Assembly (NCBI GenBank): GCA_021413735.1 | Contig: JAIOPV010000287.1 | Coordinates: 1-64,000 of the forward strand | DNA from: Planctomycetota bacterium | GTDB lineage: Bacteria > Planctomycetota > Planctomycetia > Gemmatales > Gemmataceae | Length of the DNA stretch: 64,000 nucleotides | Reading direction: 5' to 3' | In this document: positions 34,396 to 43,124 of the stretch, piece after piece | Position numbering within the stretch: the stretch's first letter is position 1 | Layout of the letters: every line of letters begins with the position of its first letter | The notes under the pieces: generated by a model | What the model saw: only the letters and a program-made list of their open reading frames with translations | Database searches by the model: none | Told to the model about the DNA's origin: nothing | Position numbers and translations under genes: made by a program

Positions 34396-34782
34396 ATGAC
34401 TCCGAAAGCAATTGAGACGTTCAGCACCTTCGGCGTCGGCGTCCTGTGTGCTGTCCTTGGCATCATTGCACTGGCGATATTCTTCACGGCCCTGAACTGG
34501 CTCACGAGTAGCGGAGCGAAGCCGGAGACGATGGCTGTCCGCGGGGTGCTCAGGAAAGATACATGGGTTGCGGTCCACATGCAGGGTGGGGAAACGTTCG
34601 AGCGAGTCCGGTTCATCGGGTTCACGAACACGGAAAGCATCAAGACACACCTCCCATATGACCTCAACGGCATGGTCATCCTGGAGGATTTGGAGGGGAG
34701 GCGGTCTCTCGTCCGTGCAAAGGCGATCCGAATGATTGTCATTTCACCACCAACCGAAGGGGTCGGGGGAAAAGCAGCGTGA
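34396..34782 (+). CDS. small single-pass membrane protein
   Basis: 128 residues. One membrane helix near residues 10-36 (FGVGVLCAVLGIIALAIFF) is followed by a soluble beta-rich domain (VAVHMQGGETFERVRFIGF and GMVILEDLEGRRSLVRAKAI). I do not recognise the family. It is convergent with the next gene, with a hairpin between them. GTGAGG lies upstream of the ATG. Confidence 0.6.
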   Translation: MTPKAIETFSTFGVGVLCAVLGIIALAIFFTALNWLTSSGAKPETMAVRGVLRKDTWVAVHMQGGETFERVRFIGFTNTESIKTHLPYDLNGMVILEDLEGRRSLVRAKAIRMIVISPPTEGVGGKAA

Positions 34783-34803
34783 TGCACTTGCTCGAAATGA
34801 AGC

Positions 34804-34831
34804 GAGCCGCCGGAACGAGTTCCGACGGCTC
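34804..34831. terminator. hairpin between convergent genes
   Basis: GAGCCGCCGGAA pairs with TTCCGACGGCTC (one mismatch in 12), loop CGAG. It lies between stops at 34782 and 34838. Confidence 0.7.
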
Positions 34832-34837
34832 GGGACT

Positions 34838-35230
34838 TCACAGCACGTCAAACACCAACTCCGGAGCGTGTCGCCGACAGATCGCCGACGCCACTTCTCC
34901 CCGCAAGAACCCCGCCGCCCGAATCAGCGCCGCTTCCAACGCTGCCCGGTCAGCCTCGCCTGCGGACACAATCACCAGTAACCGCCCCGTGTGCGGTGCT
35001 GGCTCCACCGACAACACACTCGCACCTTGAAGTAGCTCGTCGGCACAACCCAGAAGCGTGCTGTGCAGAGCTTCGCGGACCTGAGCACACAGTTGACGCC
35101 CCTTGCGGGTCGCTTGCTTCGGTGCGTTCCACGGCTTTGCGTGAAATTCCCTCGGATCGCTGCCGTCTTCGCGGCACAGTTCATCCGCAAGACTGCTCAA
35201 ATCGCCTGATTTCTTTCGTCTGCGACTCAT
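34838..35230 (-). CDS. rbfA: ribosome-binding factor A-like protein
   Basis: 130 residues. The pattern is that of RbfA, a KH-type 30S maturation factor: a basic start MSRRRKKSGD, then RQLCAQVREALHSTLLGCA as the first helix, GASVLSVEPAPHTGRLLVIV as strands, and the diagnostic end AAGFLRGEVASAICRRHAPE followed by LVFDVL. The ATG has only a weak GAGG at 11 nt; a GTG at 35296 in frame has a GGAGGT 9 nt upstream and would add 22 hydrophobic residues. No infB, nusA or truB is next to it, unlike the usual operon. The family call is moderately sure. Confidence 0.65.
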   Translation of the reverse strand: MSRRRKKSGDLSSLADELCREDGSDPREFHAKPWNAPKQATRKGRQLCAQVREALHSTLLGCADELLQGASVLSVEPAPHTGRLLVIVSAGEADRAALEAALIRAAGFLRGEVASAICRRHAPELVFDVL

Positions 35231-35300
35231 CAGAATCTTTGCCTCGAAAAGAATGGGACACACATGCGACACTGCGGACAGTGATGACAGAAGCACGCAT
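35181..35300 (-). CDS. possible short ORF upstream of rbfA
   Basis: 39 codons from ATG 35300, with a strong GGAGGT (complement of 35306-35311) spaced 5 nt. It overlaps the rbfA start by 50 bp in another frame, so it could be a coupled leader, or the Shine-Dalgarno may instead serve the GTG at 35296 in the rbfA frame. The peptide has no family resemblance. Confidence 0.3.
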   Translation of the reverse strand: MRASVITVRSVACVSHSFRGKDSDESQTKEIRRFEQSCG

Positions 35301-35546
35301 AGGCCACCTCCTTTCGAGGAACCGCACACCAGTCTTTGCGAGCGTCGGGCCGTCAGGCCGATGGTGGGTTCACGATCCAACCCAAAACGTACCGTCGGGC
35401 TTACGCCTCAACGCTCACAACACGCTCAACAAATGGAGTGCGTCTGACAGGGACAATCGCCACACGAAAAGGTTCGCGGCGCGACGCACGGAACCACTTC
35501 GCATACAACAACTACGTTCGATTGTTACTCCCAGAAAGGACGTGTG
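35231..35546. other. divergent intergenic region
   Basis: 316 bp between rbfA and the aminotransferase. Apart from the possible leader ORF and its Shine-Dalgarno (35306-35311) I see no hairpin, repeat or RNA gene. Open frames through it on the plus strand lack start signals. Confidence 0.45.
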
Positions 35547-36680
35547 ATGAAGCCTCGCCTGTTCACTCCTGGCCCGACCCCGGTTCCTGAGGAAACGCTT
35601 CTCGAACTCGCCAAACCGGTGACGTATCACCGCGCTGCCGAGGCGAAAGCGATTCTCGCCGAAGTGTCCGAAGACCTGAAGTACGTCTTCCAGACATCGC
35701 AGCCGGTGTTCACGATCACGAGTTCGGGCACGGGCGGAATGGAAGCAGCCGTCGCGAACACGCTGGCCGCTGGCGAGAAAGTGATTCTGCTCACAGCCGG
35801 TCGTTGGGGCGAACGCTGGCGTGGCGTCCTCAAGGCGTTTGGAGCGAACATTGTCACCGTGGAAGTACCATACGGCAAAGCGGTCACACCCGACATGCTC
35901 GCGGCGGCGCTCGGAGCCAACCCCGACACCAAGGCCGTGTTCGCGACGCTCAGCGAAACCAGCACGGGCGTCGGTCACGATGTCGAAGCGTTCGGCAAGC
36001 TGGTCGCGAAGACCGACGCGCTGCTGATCGTGGACGGAATCAGCGGCCTCGGTGCGATGGAATGCAAGGTCGATGCGTGGGGCATCGACGTGTGCGTGAC
36101 CGGTTCGCAGAAGGCGTTGATGTTGCCGCCGGGCTTGGCGTTCGTGAGTGTCTCCGAGAAGGCCTGGAAGAAAATCGACGCGACGCCGATTCGCAGCTTC
36201 TACTTCGACCTGCGGCGCTACAAGAAGTCGTATGCCGAGAGCGACACGCCGTTCACGCCAGCGAACACGTTGATCCGTGCCCAGCGAGCGAGCCTGAAGC
36301 GTATTCGCACTGAGGGCATCGAGAACCTGTGGGCTCGCCACTCGCGGATTGCGGCGGCGTGCCGTGCAGGCGTGAAGGCGATGGGGCTGGAGCTGTTCGC
36401 CGAGCGACCGAACAGCGGGCTGACGGTGATTACGGTGCCTGCGGGAATGGATGGCAGCGCGATCCTGAAGAAGATGGAGAAGCAGCACGGCTTCAAACTG
36501 GCGGATGGCCAGGACAACATGAAGGGCAAGATCTGGCGTCTCTCGCACATGGGCTACACCGACGCGTTCGACGTGTTGGGTGCGTTGAGTGCGTTGGAGT
36601 TGGTGCTGATCGAGAGCGGCTTCAAGGTTGAAGCTGGCAGTGGCGTGGCAGCGTTCCAGAAGGCTTACGCCGCGAAGTGA
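35547..36680 (+). CDS. class V aminotransferase (alanine-glyoxylate/serine-pyruvate type)
   Basis: 377 residues. It begins MKPRLFTPGPTPVPEETL, the typical start of AGXT-like enzymes. The substrate and PLP features are in order: SGTGGMEAAVANTL, then DGISGLGAMECKVDAWGIDV and VTGSQKALMLPPG with the Schiff-base lysine at residue 189. Reactions in the family include alanine-glyoxylate and serine-pyruvate transamination and the archaeal phosphoserine route; which applies here cannot be read. AAAGGA precedes ATG 35547. It is followed, 67 bp on, by the exosortase gene. Confidence 0.88.
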   Translation: MKPRLFTPGPTPVPEETLLELAKPVTYHRAAEAKAILAEVSEDLKYVFQTSQPVFTITSSGTGGMEAAVANTLAAGEKVILLTAGRWGERWRGVLKAFGANIVTVEVPYGKAVTPDMLAAALGANPDTKAVFATLSETSTGVGHDVEAFGKLVAKTDALLIVDGISGLGAMECKVDAWGIDVCVTGSQKALMLPPGLAFVSVSEKAWKKIDATPIRSFYFDLRRYKKSYAESDTPFTPANTLIRAQRASLKRIRTEGIENLWARHSRIAAACRAGVKAMGLELFAERPNSGLTVITVPAGMDGSAILKKMEKQHGFKLADGQDNMKGKIWRLSHMGYTDAFDVLGALSALELVLIESGFKVEAGSGVAAFQKAYAAK

Positions 36681-36747
36681 GCCATGGTAGCATTGGGTTG
36701 GGTGCGAGTTCGTCGCACCCAACCAATGGCCACAAGTTTCGCTAACC

Positions 36748-38358
36748 ATGCCCCTCACCGCGAAGTCGCCGGCCATTTCGCTGACGCTCCTCGCGGTGGG
36801 AGCCGCGGCGCTGGTGTACTCACTCACTCGATTCTGGGGCGCGAACCCCGAATACGTTGACCGCTTCCTGATCCTCGCGGGCGCTGCGTACGCTGTCTCG
36901 GAAGCGTGGCCCACACTCCGCGAACTGCCCCTCAAGCCAACTCGCCTCGGGTATCTTCCGCTGCTCATCGGTGCGATCGCGTTCCCGATCGGGTGGTTTC
37001 TTCAGGCACAGATTGCGCCAAAGCCCATCGTGTTGTGGTGGCTCGCGGGTGCGTGGGTGCTGACTGCTGCCGGGCTGATTCTTCTCGGTGGTGGGCGGTC
37101 ACATCTCCGAAAGCTCGCGTTCCCGCTCGGGTTTCTCTTGTTCGCATTGCCTGTGCCCAACCGCATCCTCGGACCACTTCAATTCCTGTTGCAGTCCGCG
37201 ACCACGACTGCCGCGGAATGGCTGCTGCCGATTCTTGGAGTCCCGGTCGAACGACATGGCTTCATGCTGAGTCTTCCGGGCGGCGATCTTGGTGTCGCGG
37301 AGGCGTGCAGCGGCGTGCGCTCCGTCACAGCGCTCACGGCAATCGCGGCGTTCGTCGCATGGTGGCGACAGTTCGGGTTCGTTCGCGGAATGCTGCTTGT
37401 GGTGCTGTCGGTTCCGGTGATCGCTGCGGTGAACGTCGTGCGTGTGGTGGCCAGCGGTTTGATTCAGGAACACTTCAGCACCGAGTATGTTCGCGGGAAC
37501 TGGCACGAAGCGTTCGGCGTCGTGATGGTGCTGGTTGGTCTCGGGTTGCTCGTGGCGCTGGCAAGTTTGATGGCACCGCGAAGCAACCCCCAAGGGGAGA
37601 GGGGACTTTGTCTTGCTCCCCCTTCCTTCTCAGGGAAGGGGGTTGGGGGGTTAGGTTCCAACCTCCTCCTTGTGTGTTCCGCAATCGCTTCTGTCGCAGC
37701 ACAGTTTCTCGGAGTGGGCACGGAACAGGAACTCGTCGCGGCTGCTCCGCTCGATCAGATTCCGCACCAGATCGGTCGGTGGAAGGCAACCGACTTGCCG
37801 GTTCCCGAAGATGTTTCGGAGATGCTCACTGCGGATTCGATCACGCGGCGAGTGTACAGCGATCTCGGGTACGAGGTTCACGTTTGGGTGATCTACTGGT
37901 CATCGCGAAACATGGTGAAAGGCTACCATCACCCGGATGTGTGCTGGCCAAACCGTGGGTTCCGGTTGTCTCGCCGCGACACGATCAACGTGACTGTCGG
38001 CACCGATACCATCTCCGTAACGCTTCGTGAATTTAACCGCGGAAGCGAGCAGACCGCAAAACCAGGCCGCGAAAAGGATCAGCAGCTAATCCTGTACTGG
38101 ACGCAAGAAGGACGACGTATCTGGACCGAAGACGACGAACGGCAAGCGCAGGCAACCGGTGGCGCTTCGCACGACTGGCTCGGCGAACGACTCACACGTC
38201 AGGAACAGCGGACACCAAGCGGGCGAATCACTGTGTTGTTTGGAACGCAACTTTGGGGTGATGGGATAACGATCCGAAAGCAAACGCTTGAACTGGCTGG
38301 CGGAATCGCGAGCGAACTGTACCGCGTCTGCCCTTGGGCGAGGCCGCGAGAACAATAA
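36748..38358 (+). CDS. exosortase fused to EpsI-like (DUF3485) domain
   Basis: 536 residues. The N-terminal half is polytopic (about 8 helices) with the exosortase triad: Cys187 in AEACSGVRS, Arg232 in NVVRVVAS and His253 in WHEAFG. Exosortases are membrane transpeptidases that process PEP-CTERM-type sorting tails, usually in organisms making exopolysaccharide. The C-terminal half matches EpsI (YHHPDVCWPNRGFRL). Residues ~279-305 between the halves are translated from a palindromic, intergenic-type repeat (37585-37654). The neighbouring sugar-phosphate transferase fits an exopolysaccharide locus. No PEP-CTERM substrate was seen in the window. Confidence 0.9.
   Translation: MPLTAKSPAISLTLLAVGAAALVYSLTRFWGANPEYVDRFLILAGAAYAVSEAWPTLRELPLKPTRLGYLPLLIGAIAFPIGWFLQAQIAPKPIVLWWLAGAWVLTAAGLILLGGGRSHLRKLAFPLGFLLFALPVPNRILGPLQFLLQSATTTAAEWLLPILGVPVERHGFMLSLPGGDLGVAEACSGVRSVTALTAIAAFVAWWRQFGFVRGMLLVVLSVPVIAAVNVVRVVASGLIQEHFSTEYVRGNWHEAFGVVMVLVGLGLLVALASLMAPRSNPQGERGLCLAPPSFSGKGVGGLGSNLLLVCSAIASVAAQFLGVGTEQELVAAAPLDQIPHQIGRWKATDLPVPEDVSEMLTADSITRRVYSDLGYEVHVWVIYWSSRNMVKGYHHPDVCWPNRGFRLSRRDTINVTVGTDTISVTLREFNRGSEQTAKPGREKDQQLILYWTQEGRRIWTEDDERQAQATGGASHDWLGERLTRQEQRTPSGRITVLFGTQLWGDGITIRKQTLELAGGIASELYRVCPWARPREQ
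37585..37654. repeat. palindromic repeat inside the exosortase gene
   Basis: A stretch of C and G runs (ACCCCCAAGGGGAGAGGGGA, later a GGGTTGGGGGGTTAGG end) with a 9-bp perfect hairpin CCCCCTTCC (37618-37626) and GGAAGGGGG (37634-37642). It differs in composition from the surrounding coding sequence and resembles the hairpins seen between genes. It keeps the frame open. Confidence 0.75.
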
Positions 38359-38504
38359 CCAGAACCCAAATTCCAATCCAACAAATCAAAACAAGAACTT
38401 CTCATTTTTCTCGAGTGCAAGACATTCGGACGTGGTTATAATTCTAACCCAGACGCGATTCTCTCCAACGCGGCATCCACCTCGACTCGCAACCGAGAGC
38501 CCGA

Positions 38505-40028
38505 ATGCCAGCATACGAAACGGTGATCGGACTCATCGCCTTTGCTGCCGGCTTTGGGCTGATCTTCACACGCATCGCCAGAGGCGTCGCCAGTACGGTC
38601 GGTTTGGTTGATCCCCCAGACGGTCATCGCAAAAAGCAAACCACATCCGTTCCCGCGGCAGGCGGAATTGCTGTTCTCGCAGCCGCGCTGTTGACGCTAC
38701 TCATCGTCGCGCTCGAAGATCCGGCCGTCGCCGAAACCCTCACCGCCAACCTGCGGAAATCGCTGGCCCTTCTCGCCGCCGCTGTGCTCATCACATTCGT
38801 CGGCGCGCTCGACGACCGCTACAACCTCCGGGCGCGCCACAAACTCGGCGGCCAACTTGTCGCGATTTTCGTGCTGGTGATCGGCGGCGATTTCGTCATC
38901 CGCAGCATCGGGCTGTTCGGCTACCGGGTCGAACTCAGTTGGTTCGACATTCCTTTTACCGTGTTCTGGCTTCTCGCGTGCGTGAACGCTCTGAACCTCA
39001 TCGACGGCATGGACGGCTTGCTCGGAACCGTCGGGACCATCGCATTAGTGTCGTTGGCGATTATCGCCGCAATGACCGAGCACCTGTTCGCGGCAAGCGT
39101 GGCCCTGGCTTTGGCCGGCGCGATGTTGGGGTTCCTGTGGTGGAACCTGCCGCCAGCCACGATCTACATGGGCGACTCGGGAAGCATGTTGATCGGGTTC
39201 GTCATCGGTGCGGTGGCCATTCCCGCGTCTCTCAAGGGGCCAGCGATGATCTCGCTGGGCGCTCCGCTCGCGATCCTCATCTTGCCAGTGTTCGACACGG
39301 CAGCGGCAATCATTCGACGAAAGCTCACCGGTCGCGGAGTGGCGTCTCCGGACACCGGGCACATGCACCACAAGATGATGGATCGTGGACTGACTCCGCC
39401 ACGTGTGCTCACAGTCGTGGCCGGCCTTGGAGTGTTCGCGGCAACCGGTGCCCTCATCAGCACCGTCTGGAGTAACGACCTCTACGCGTTTGTGGCCGCG
39501 GGTGGCGTCATAGTTGCTCTCGTTGCGAGCAACCTGTTCGGGAACGCAGAACTTGGACTGATCCGAACCCGTGTCTCGAAATTCGGTCGAAAGCTGCTCG
39601 TTGGCGATGTGAGCGCGTGGGGCTTGTCGGTGCGATTGCAGGGCAGCGCCGACTGGGAACGAATCTGGAGCGAATTGACGACACTTGTGGGCCGGCTCCA
39701 GCTTCAATCGCTTTGTCTCAACGTGAACTCACCGGTACTGCGGGAGAATTATCACGCGAGATGGAACAATCCCGTCGCGGTTCGAGCAAACTACATCTTG
39801 CAACTCGAGATCCCGTTGTTTGGCAGCCATGGCACGCCCCTGGGTCAACTGACAATTGCGATCGCACGCGATGCACGTCCCATAACCGAGGCGTTTGCGA
39901 CAATTGGGAAACTGGTGGAAACCCTCGAGCATCGTGCTGCCACGCTGACTGGTTCAGTGGCACATCAAGCACCACAAACGAACGCTCCCGTATCCGTTCC
40001 GCTTCAAACGGAAACTCTGCCCATCTGA
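38505..40028 (+). CDS. UDP-sugar:undecaprenyl-phosphate sugar-1-phosphate transferase (WecA/TagO-like)
   Basis: 507 residues. The first ~330 are a polytopic GT4-type transferase with the conserved cytosolic motifs GALDDRYNLRARHKLGGQ, NALNLIDGMDGLLG, IYMGDSGSMLIGF and HMHHKMMDRGLTP. These enzymes attach a hexosamine-1-phosphate to undecaprenyl phosphate, the first step of O-antigen, teichoic acid or exopolysaccharide synthesis. The last ~170 residues are an extra soluble domain of unknown type (VSKFGRKLLVGDVSAWGLSV). It follows the exosortase gene by 146 bp, consistent with an exopolysaccharide locus. The substrate sugar is not determinable. Confidence 0.88.
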   Translation: MPAYETVIGLIAFAAGFGLIFTRIARGVASTVGLVDPPDGHRKKQTTSVPAAGGIAVLAAALLTLLIVALEDPAVAETLTANLRKSLALLAAAVLITFVGALDDRYNLRARHKLGGQLVAIFVLVIGGDFVIRSIGLFGYRVELSWFDIPFTVFWLLACVNALNLIDGMDGLLGTVGTIALVSLAIIAAMTEHLFAASVALALAGAMLGFLWWNLPPATIYMGDSGSMLIGFVIGAVAIPASLKGPAMISLGAPLAILILPVFDTAAAIIRRKLTGRGVASPDTGHMHHKMMDRGLTPPRVLTVVAGLGVFAATGALISTVWSNDLYAFVAAGGVIVALVASNLFGNAELGLIRTRVSKFGRKLLVGDVSAWGLSVRLQGSADWERIWSELTTLVGRLQLQSLCLNVNSPVLRENYHARWNNPVAVRANYILQLEIPLFGSHGTPLGQLTIAIARDARPITEAFATIGKLVETLEHRAATLTGSVAHQAPQTNAPVSVPLQTETLPI

Positions 40029-40074
40029 GAAGTCTTCGCCGCCTCTAAAACATCCTTCTTTCAGCACGGAATCG

Positions 40075-40201
40075 TGCAAAGTGCAAAATTCGGACAGCAA
40101 AATCCGAAATGAAAAACTTGAAGCCAACACACATTGTTGAGGCATGAGCCTTGCTTCTCTTTTCGATTTTGCACTTTCTAGTCCGTATTTTGCACTTTGC
40201 A
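40075..40201. repeat. inverted repeat upstream of rsmH
   Basis: TGCAAAGTGCAAAATTCGGA (40075-40094) pairs with 40182-40201 (one mismatch); a third GCACTTT copy lies inside (about 40170-40177). The segment is A/T-rich against its neighbours and ends about 50 bp before the rsmH start. Confidence 0.75.
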
Positions 40202-40254
40202 GTCTCTGCTCCATCCAAGAGCACCTCGCCTTGACCTGCTTACCAGGACACCGT

Positions 40255-41139
40255 ATGTCCGCACCCCGCGAGCCTCGTCACGCACCCGTGCTTGTGGCCG
40301 ATGTCCTGCGTCTGCTCGATCCGCAACCGGGCCAAACCTGGGTCGATTGCACGGTCGGAGCTGGCGGGCACAGCAAGCTCATCGCGGAACGCCTGACGGG
40401 AACCGGAACGCTGATCGGGCTCGACCAGGATCCGACGATGCTCGAACTGGCTCGGCCACGATTGGCCGAAGTGCCAGCGAAAATCACGCTGGTTCACGCG
40501 AACTTCGACCAACTGGCCGAAGTGCTTGCGAACCTCAGCATCGGAACTGTTGACGGTGTCCTCGCCGATCTCGGGTTCGCGTCGGATCAGATACAAGCAG
40601 CGGGTCGCGGCTTCAGCTTTCGCGAAGACGGCCCGCTCGATATGCGGCTCGATCCCAGTACTGGAGCAACCGCCGCGGACATGGTGAACACGATGAGCGA
40701 AGGCGGGCTCGCCGACGTGTTCTACGAGTACGGCGAGGAACGACTGAGCCGCCGAGTCGCGCGAAAGATCGTCGAGCGGCGCACGACGAAACCATTCGCC
40801 ACGACCGCAGACCTTGCGAACATCGTGCGGAGTTGTGTGCCGCGTTCGGGAAGCATCGACCCTGCAACCCGCGTGTTTCAAGCATTGCGGATCGCGGTCA
40901 ACGATGAACTCGGAGCCCTCGATCGCTTGCTGGCCGCGTTGTCGCGAATTGTGAAACCTGGCGGACGAGCAGGCATCATCAGTTTTCATTCGCTCGAAGA
41001 TCGACGGGTAAAGCAAGCGTTCCGCACTGCGAACGTGTGGGAACCGCTGAACAAGAAGCCGGTCGAAGCCGGCGAGGAAGAACTGGCACACAATCCCCGC
41101 AGTCGAAGTGCCAAGTTGCGGGTTGCGGTGCGAATCTGA
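40255..41139 (+). CDS. rsmH: 16S rRNA (cytosine(1402)-N4)-methyltransferase
   Basis: 294 residues of RsmH (MraW), which methylates C1402 of 16S rRNA. Motifs in order are HAPVLVADVLRLLDPQPG, VDCTVGAGGHSKLI (SAM binding), LIGLDQDPTMLELAR, VDGVLADLGFASDQIQ with GRGFSFREDGPLDMRL, FQALRIAVNDELGALD and IISFHSLEDRRVKQAF. The ATG at 40255 was chosen; the open frame extends upstream only through the inverted repeat. RsmH normally opens the division and cell wall (dcw) cluster after mraZ; neither mraZ nor ftsL/ftsI is here. Confidence 0.95.
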   Translation: MSAPREPRHAPVLVADVLRLLDPQPGQTWVDCTVGAGGHSKLIAERLTGTGTLIGLDQDPTMLELARPRLAEVPAKITLVHANFDQLAEVLANLSIGTVDGVLADLGFASDQIQAAGRGFSFREDGPLDMRLDPSTGATAADMVNTMSEGGLADVFYEYGEERLSRRVARKIVERRTTKPFATTADLANIVRSCVPRSGSIDPATRVFQALRIAVNDELGALDRLLAALSRIVKPGGRAGIISFHSLEDRRVKQAFRTANVWEPLNKKPVEAGEEELAHNPRSRSAKLRVAVRI

Positions 41140-41191
41140 CCTGGCGTATCCGTCGCCATGATTCTGGTTCGCCAACATCTGAGGGTCAAGG

Positions 41192-43036
41192 ATGACCGAA
41201 CCAATTGCTGTCGATGTTTCGACCAAACCACGCCCTGCGGTTGCGCCGATTCCACCGCTGTTGCCGTTGCCGAAACTCGCGGACAAACCACCCGAACCAG
41301 CGAAGCCCACAACCCCGGCCCCCGTCGCCGTGACAACTCCAACTGCCCCACCGGCCGCAAAGCCGGATTCGCCGGCTCACGCGCCGGCGCACGCTCCCGC
41401 TCACAAAAAAACATCCTTCAAGAGACAGCTCACCATTGGGGCATCGGCCCTGCTGAGTCTCGGAGCGGGAGTTGCCGGGGTTCGATACTTCGCCCCCGGT
41501 CACGAACCGACCAGCCCAGCAACGCCGGTTACAGCAGTCGCGAAGGCTGCCCCCAAGACACCAAAATCAACCAGTCAGCAGGAAGAACCGAAGCCGTTGC
41601 CTGAATCTCAACACATTCAAGCAACGTCGCTCCCGGTCACGCCGGTCTCGGTTGTGCCAGCCACGACACCATCGGTTCATTCAACGCCAAGCGTGCCGCT
41701 CGCGCCGGGCGGTCTTCCCGAACCCGCACCTCTGGTGTTGCCGGTCCCCCCCGCTGGGCCGATGAATCACTCGCCGCCAGCTCTTCCAACTGGCCCCGGT
41801 GCTTTGCCACCACCAGCGTTGGGAAACGACAACCCGCACGCGGCGAAACCCGATCACACTCCGCTGCCTGAACCAGTGACGATGCGATCGCCACACGATC
41901 ACACTCCGCTGCCAGAACCGGCGACGATGAAACCGCCCACGATTTCGCTGGTGGGCGGTGTCGAACCCACGACACCCGTTCCACCAGCAGTCGGCCCTCC
42001 AGGTGTCCCGCCACCAATTCCGATGGGACCAACCAGCCCAGTCGTTCCTGGGATCGGACCAGCGGCACCAAGCGGCCCAATGCTCCCTCCGCTTCCCGGT
42101 GGAAGCAGTAGCCCTGTCCCTCCGGTCATTCCCACAGCTCCACACGACACGCAGCCACCGCGTCCGGACCTGGGAATTCCACCCGCGATTGACGTGGCGC
42201 CGAAGATTCCGTCCCCGGCGCCGACAACGCTTCCACCAATGCCGATGTTTGAAACGGCGATCCCCGCACCGCCAACCACGCCTCCGAAGCCCTCGACCGG
42301 ACCAGTCATTGGTTTGCCCGTGGGCAGCGGTCCCGCAGTGCCAGCCGTGCCGGTGTCGCCTCCGGAGTTTGGTCCAGCGTCGCCGAGTACTCCGGTGAAA
42401 CCCATCAGCAGTAAACCAGTGTCGCCCGCGCCCGATCTGCTTCCGACACCTGTGGGAACTGGAACCAAGCCAGAACCAAAACCCGATCCGCTTCCGACTC
42501 CTGTGGGAATCGGCACGAAACCCAAGCCAGAATCGAAGCCCATGCTGGTTCCGGTTGCTGGGATCGAGCGTTCGCCGACGACGTCTTACGATGTTGATCT
42601 GCACGAACCGAAAGCCGGCGACACGTATGAGTCGATCAGTCGCGAGTTCTACAACGACACGCGTTATGCCACAGCGCTGCGAGCGTACAACCGAAACAAA
42701 CCACTGCAAGGCTCGGGTCCGGTGGATGTGCCACCGTTGCATGTGTTGAAGCGTTCCTCGCAAAACGCTCCCCATGGTGGCGGTGGAGTTGTGCCAGCAG
42801 GTCAGTCGGGTTCGGTTCCGGAATGGGGAAGTGCAGCACCGGTAGTCCGAACAGGTGGCGAACGCTCGTTCCGCATCCCGCAAGGCGGCATGAGTATGCG
42901 AGCGGTCGCGCGATTGACGTTGAGCAACGAGCAGCGCTGGAAGGATATCTACGAATTGAATCCGCAACTACGCCCTGACGAAATCCTGCCAGCGGGCACG
43001 GATCTTCGCCTGCCTGCTGATGCTCGCAGCCCGTGA
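41192..43036 (+). CDS. proline-rich membrane-anchored protein with LysM-like domains
   Basis: 614 residues. A Pro/Ala-rich cytosolic start precedes one membrane helix at about residues 80-98 (TIGASALLSLGAGVAGVRY). A very long Pro-rich extension (residues ~105-450) includes a duplicated DHTPLPEP unit. Two LysM-like segments follow: AGDTYESISREFYNDTRYA with later LQGSGPVDVPPLHVL, and FRIPQGGMSMRAVARLTLSN then WKDIYELNPQLRPDEILPAG. LysM domains bind peptidoglycan-type glycans. It follows rsmH by 52 bp, where ftsL lies in many bacteria, and has a bitopic layout as FtsL does, but no sequence likeness to it. Confidence 0.75.
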   Translation: MTEPIAVDVSTKPRPAVAPIPPLLPLPKLADKPPEPAKPTTPAPVAVTTPTAPPAAKPDSPAHAPAHAPAHKKTSFKRQLTIGASALLSLGAGVAGVRYFAPGHEPTSPATPVTAVAKAAPKTPKSTSQQEEPKPLPESQHIQATSLPVTPVSVVPATTPSVHSTPSVPLAPGGLPEPAPLVLPVPPAGPMNHSPPALPTGPGALPPPALGNDNPHAAKPDHTPLPEPVTMRSPHDHTPLPEPATMKPPTISLVGGVEPTTPVPPAVGPPGVPPPIPMGPTSPVVPGIGPAAPSGPMLPPLPGGSSSPVPPVIPTAPHDTQPPRPDLGIPPAIDVAPKIPSPAPTTLPPMPMFETAIPAPPTTPPKPSTGPVIGLPVGSGPAVPAVPVSPPEFGPASPSTPVKPISSKPVSPAPDLLPTPVGTGTKPEPKPDPLPTPVGIGTKPKPESKPMLVPVAGIERSPTTSYDVDLHEPKAGDTYESISREFYNDTRYATALRAYNRNKPLQGSGPVDVPPLHVLKRSSQNAPHGGGGVVPAGQSGSVPEWGSAAPVVRTGGERSFRIPQGGMSMRAVARLTLSNEQRWKDIYELNPQLRPDEILPAGTDLRLPADARSP

Positions 43037-43124
43037 CTGTGAATCTGAATCCGGCTATCATCGGGGCGTGTAGGTCTACCTGACCAGCACGCCCCGTTCG
43101 CATTCCGAGGTCATCGGACAAAAA

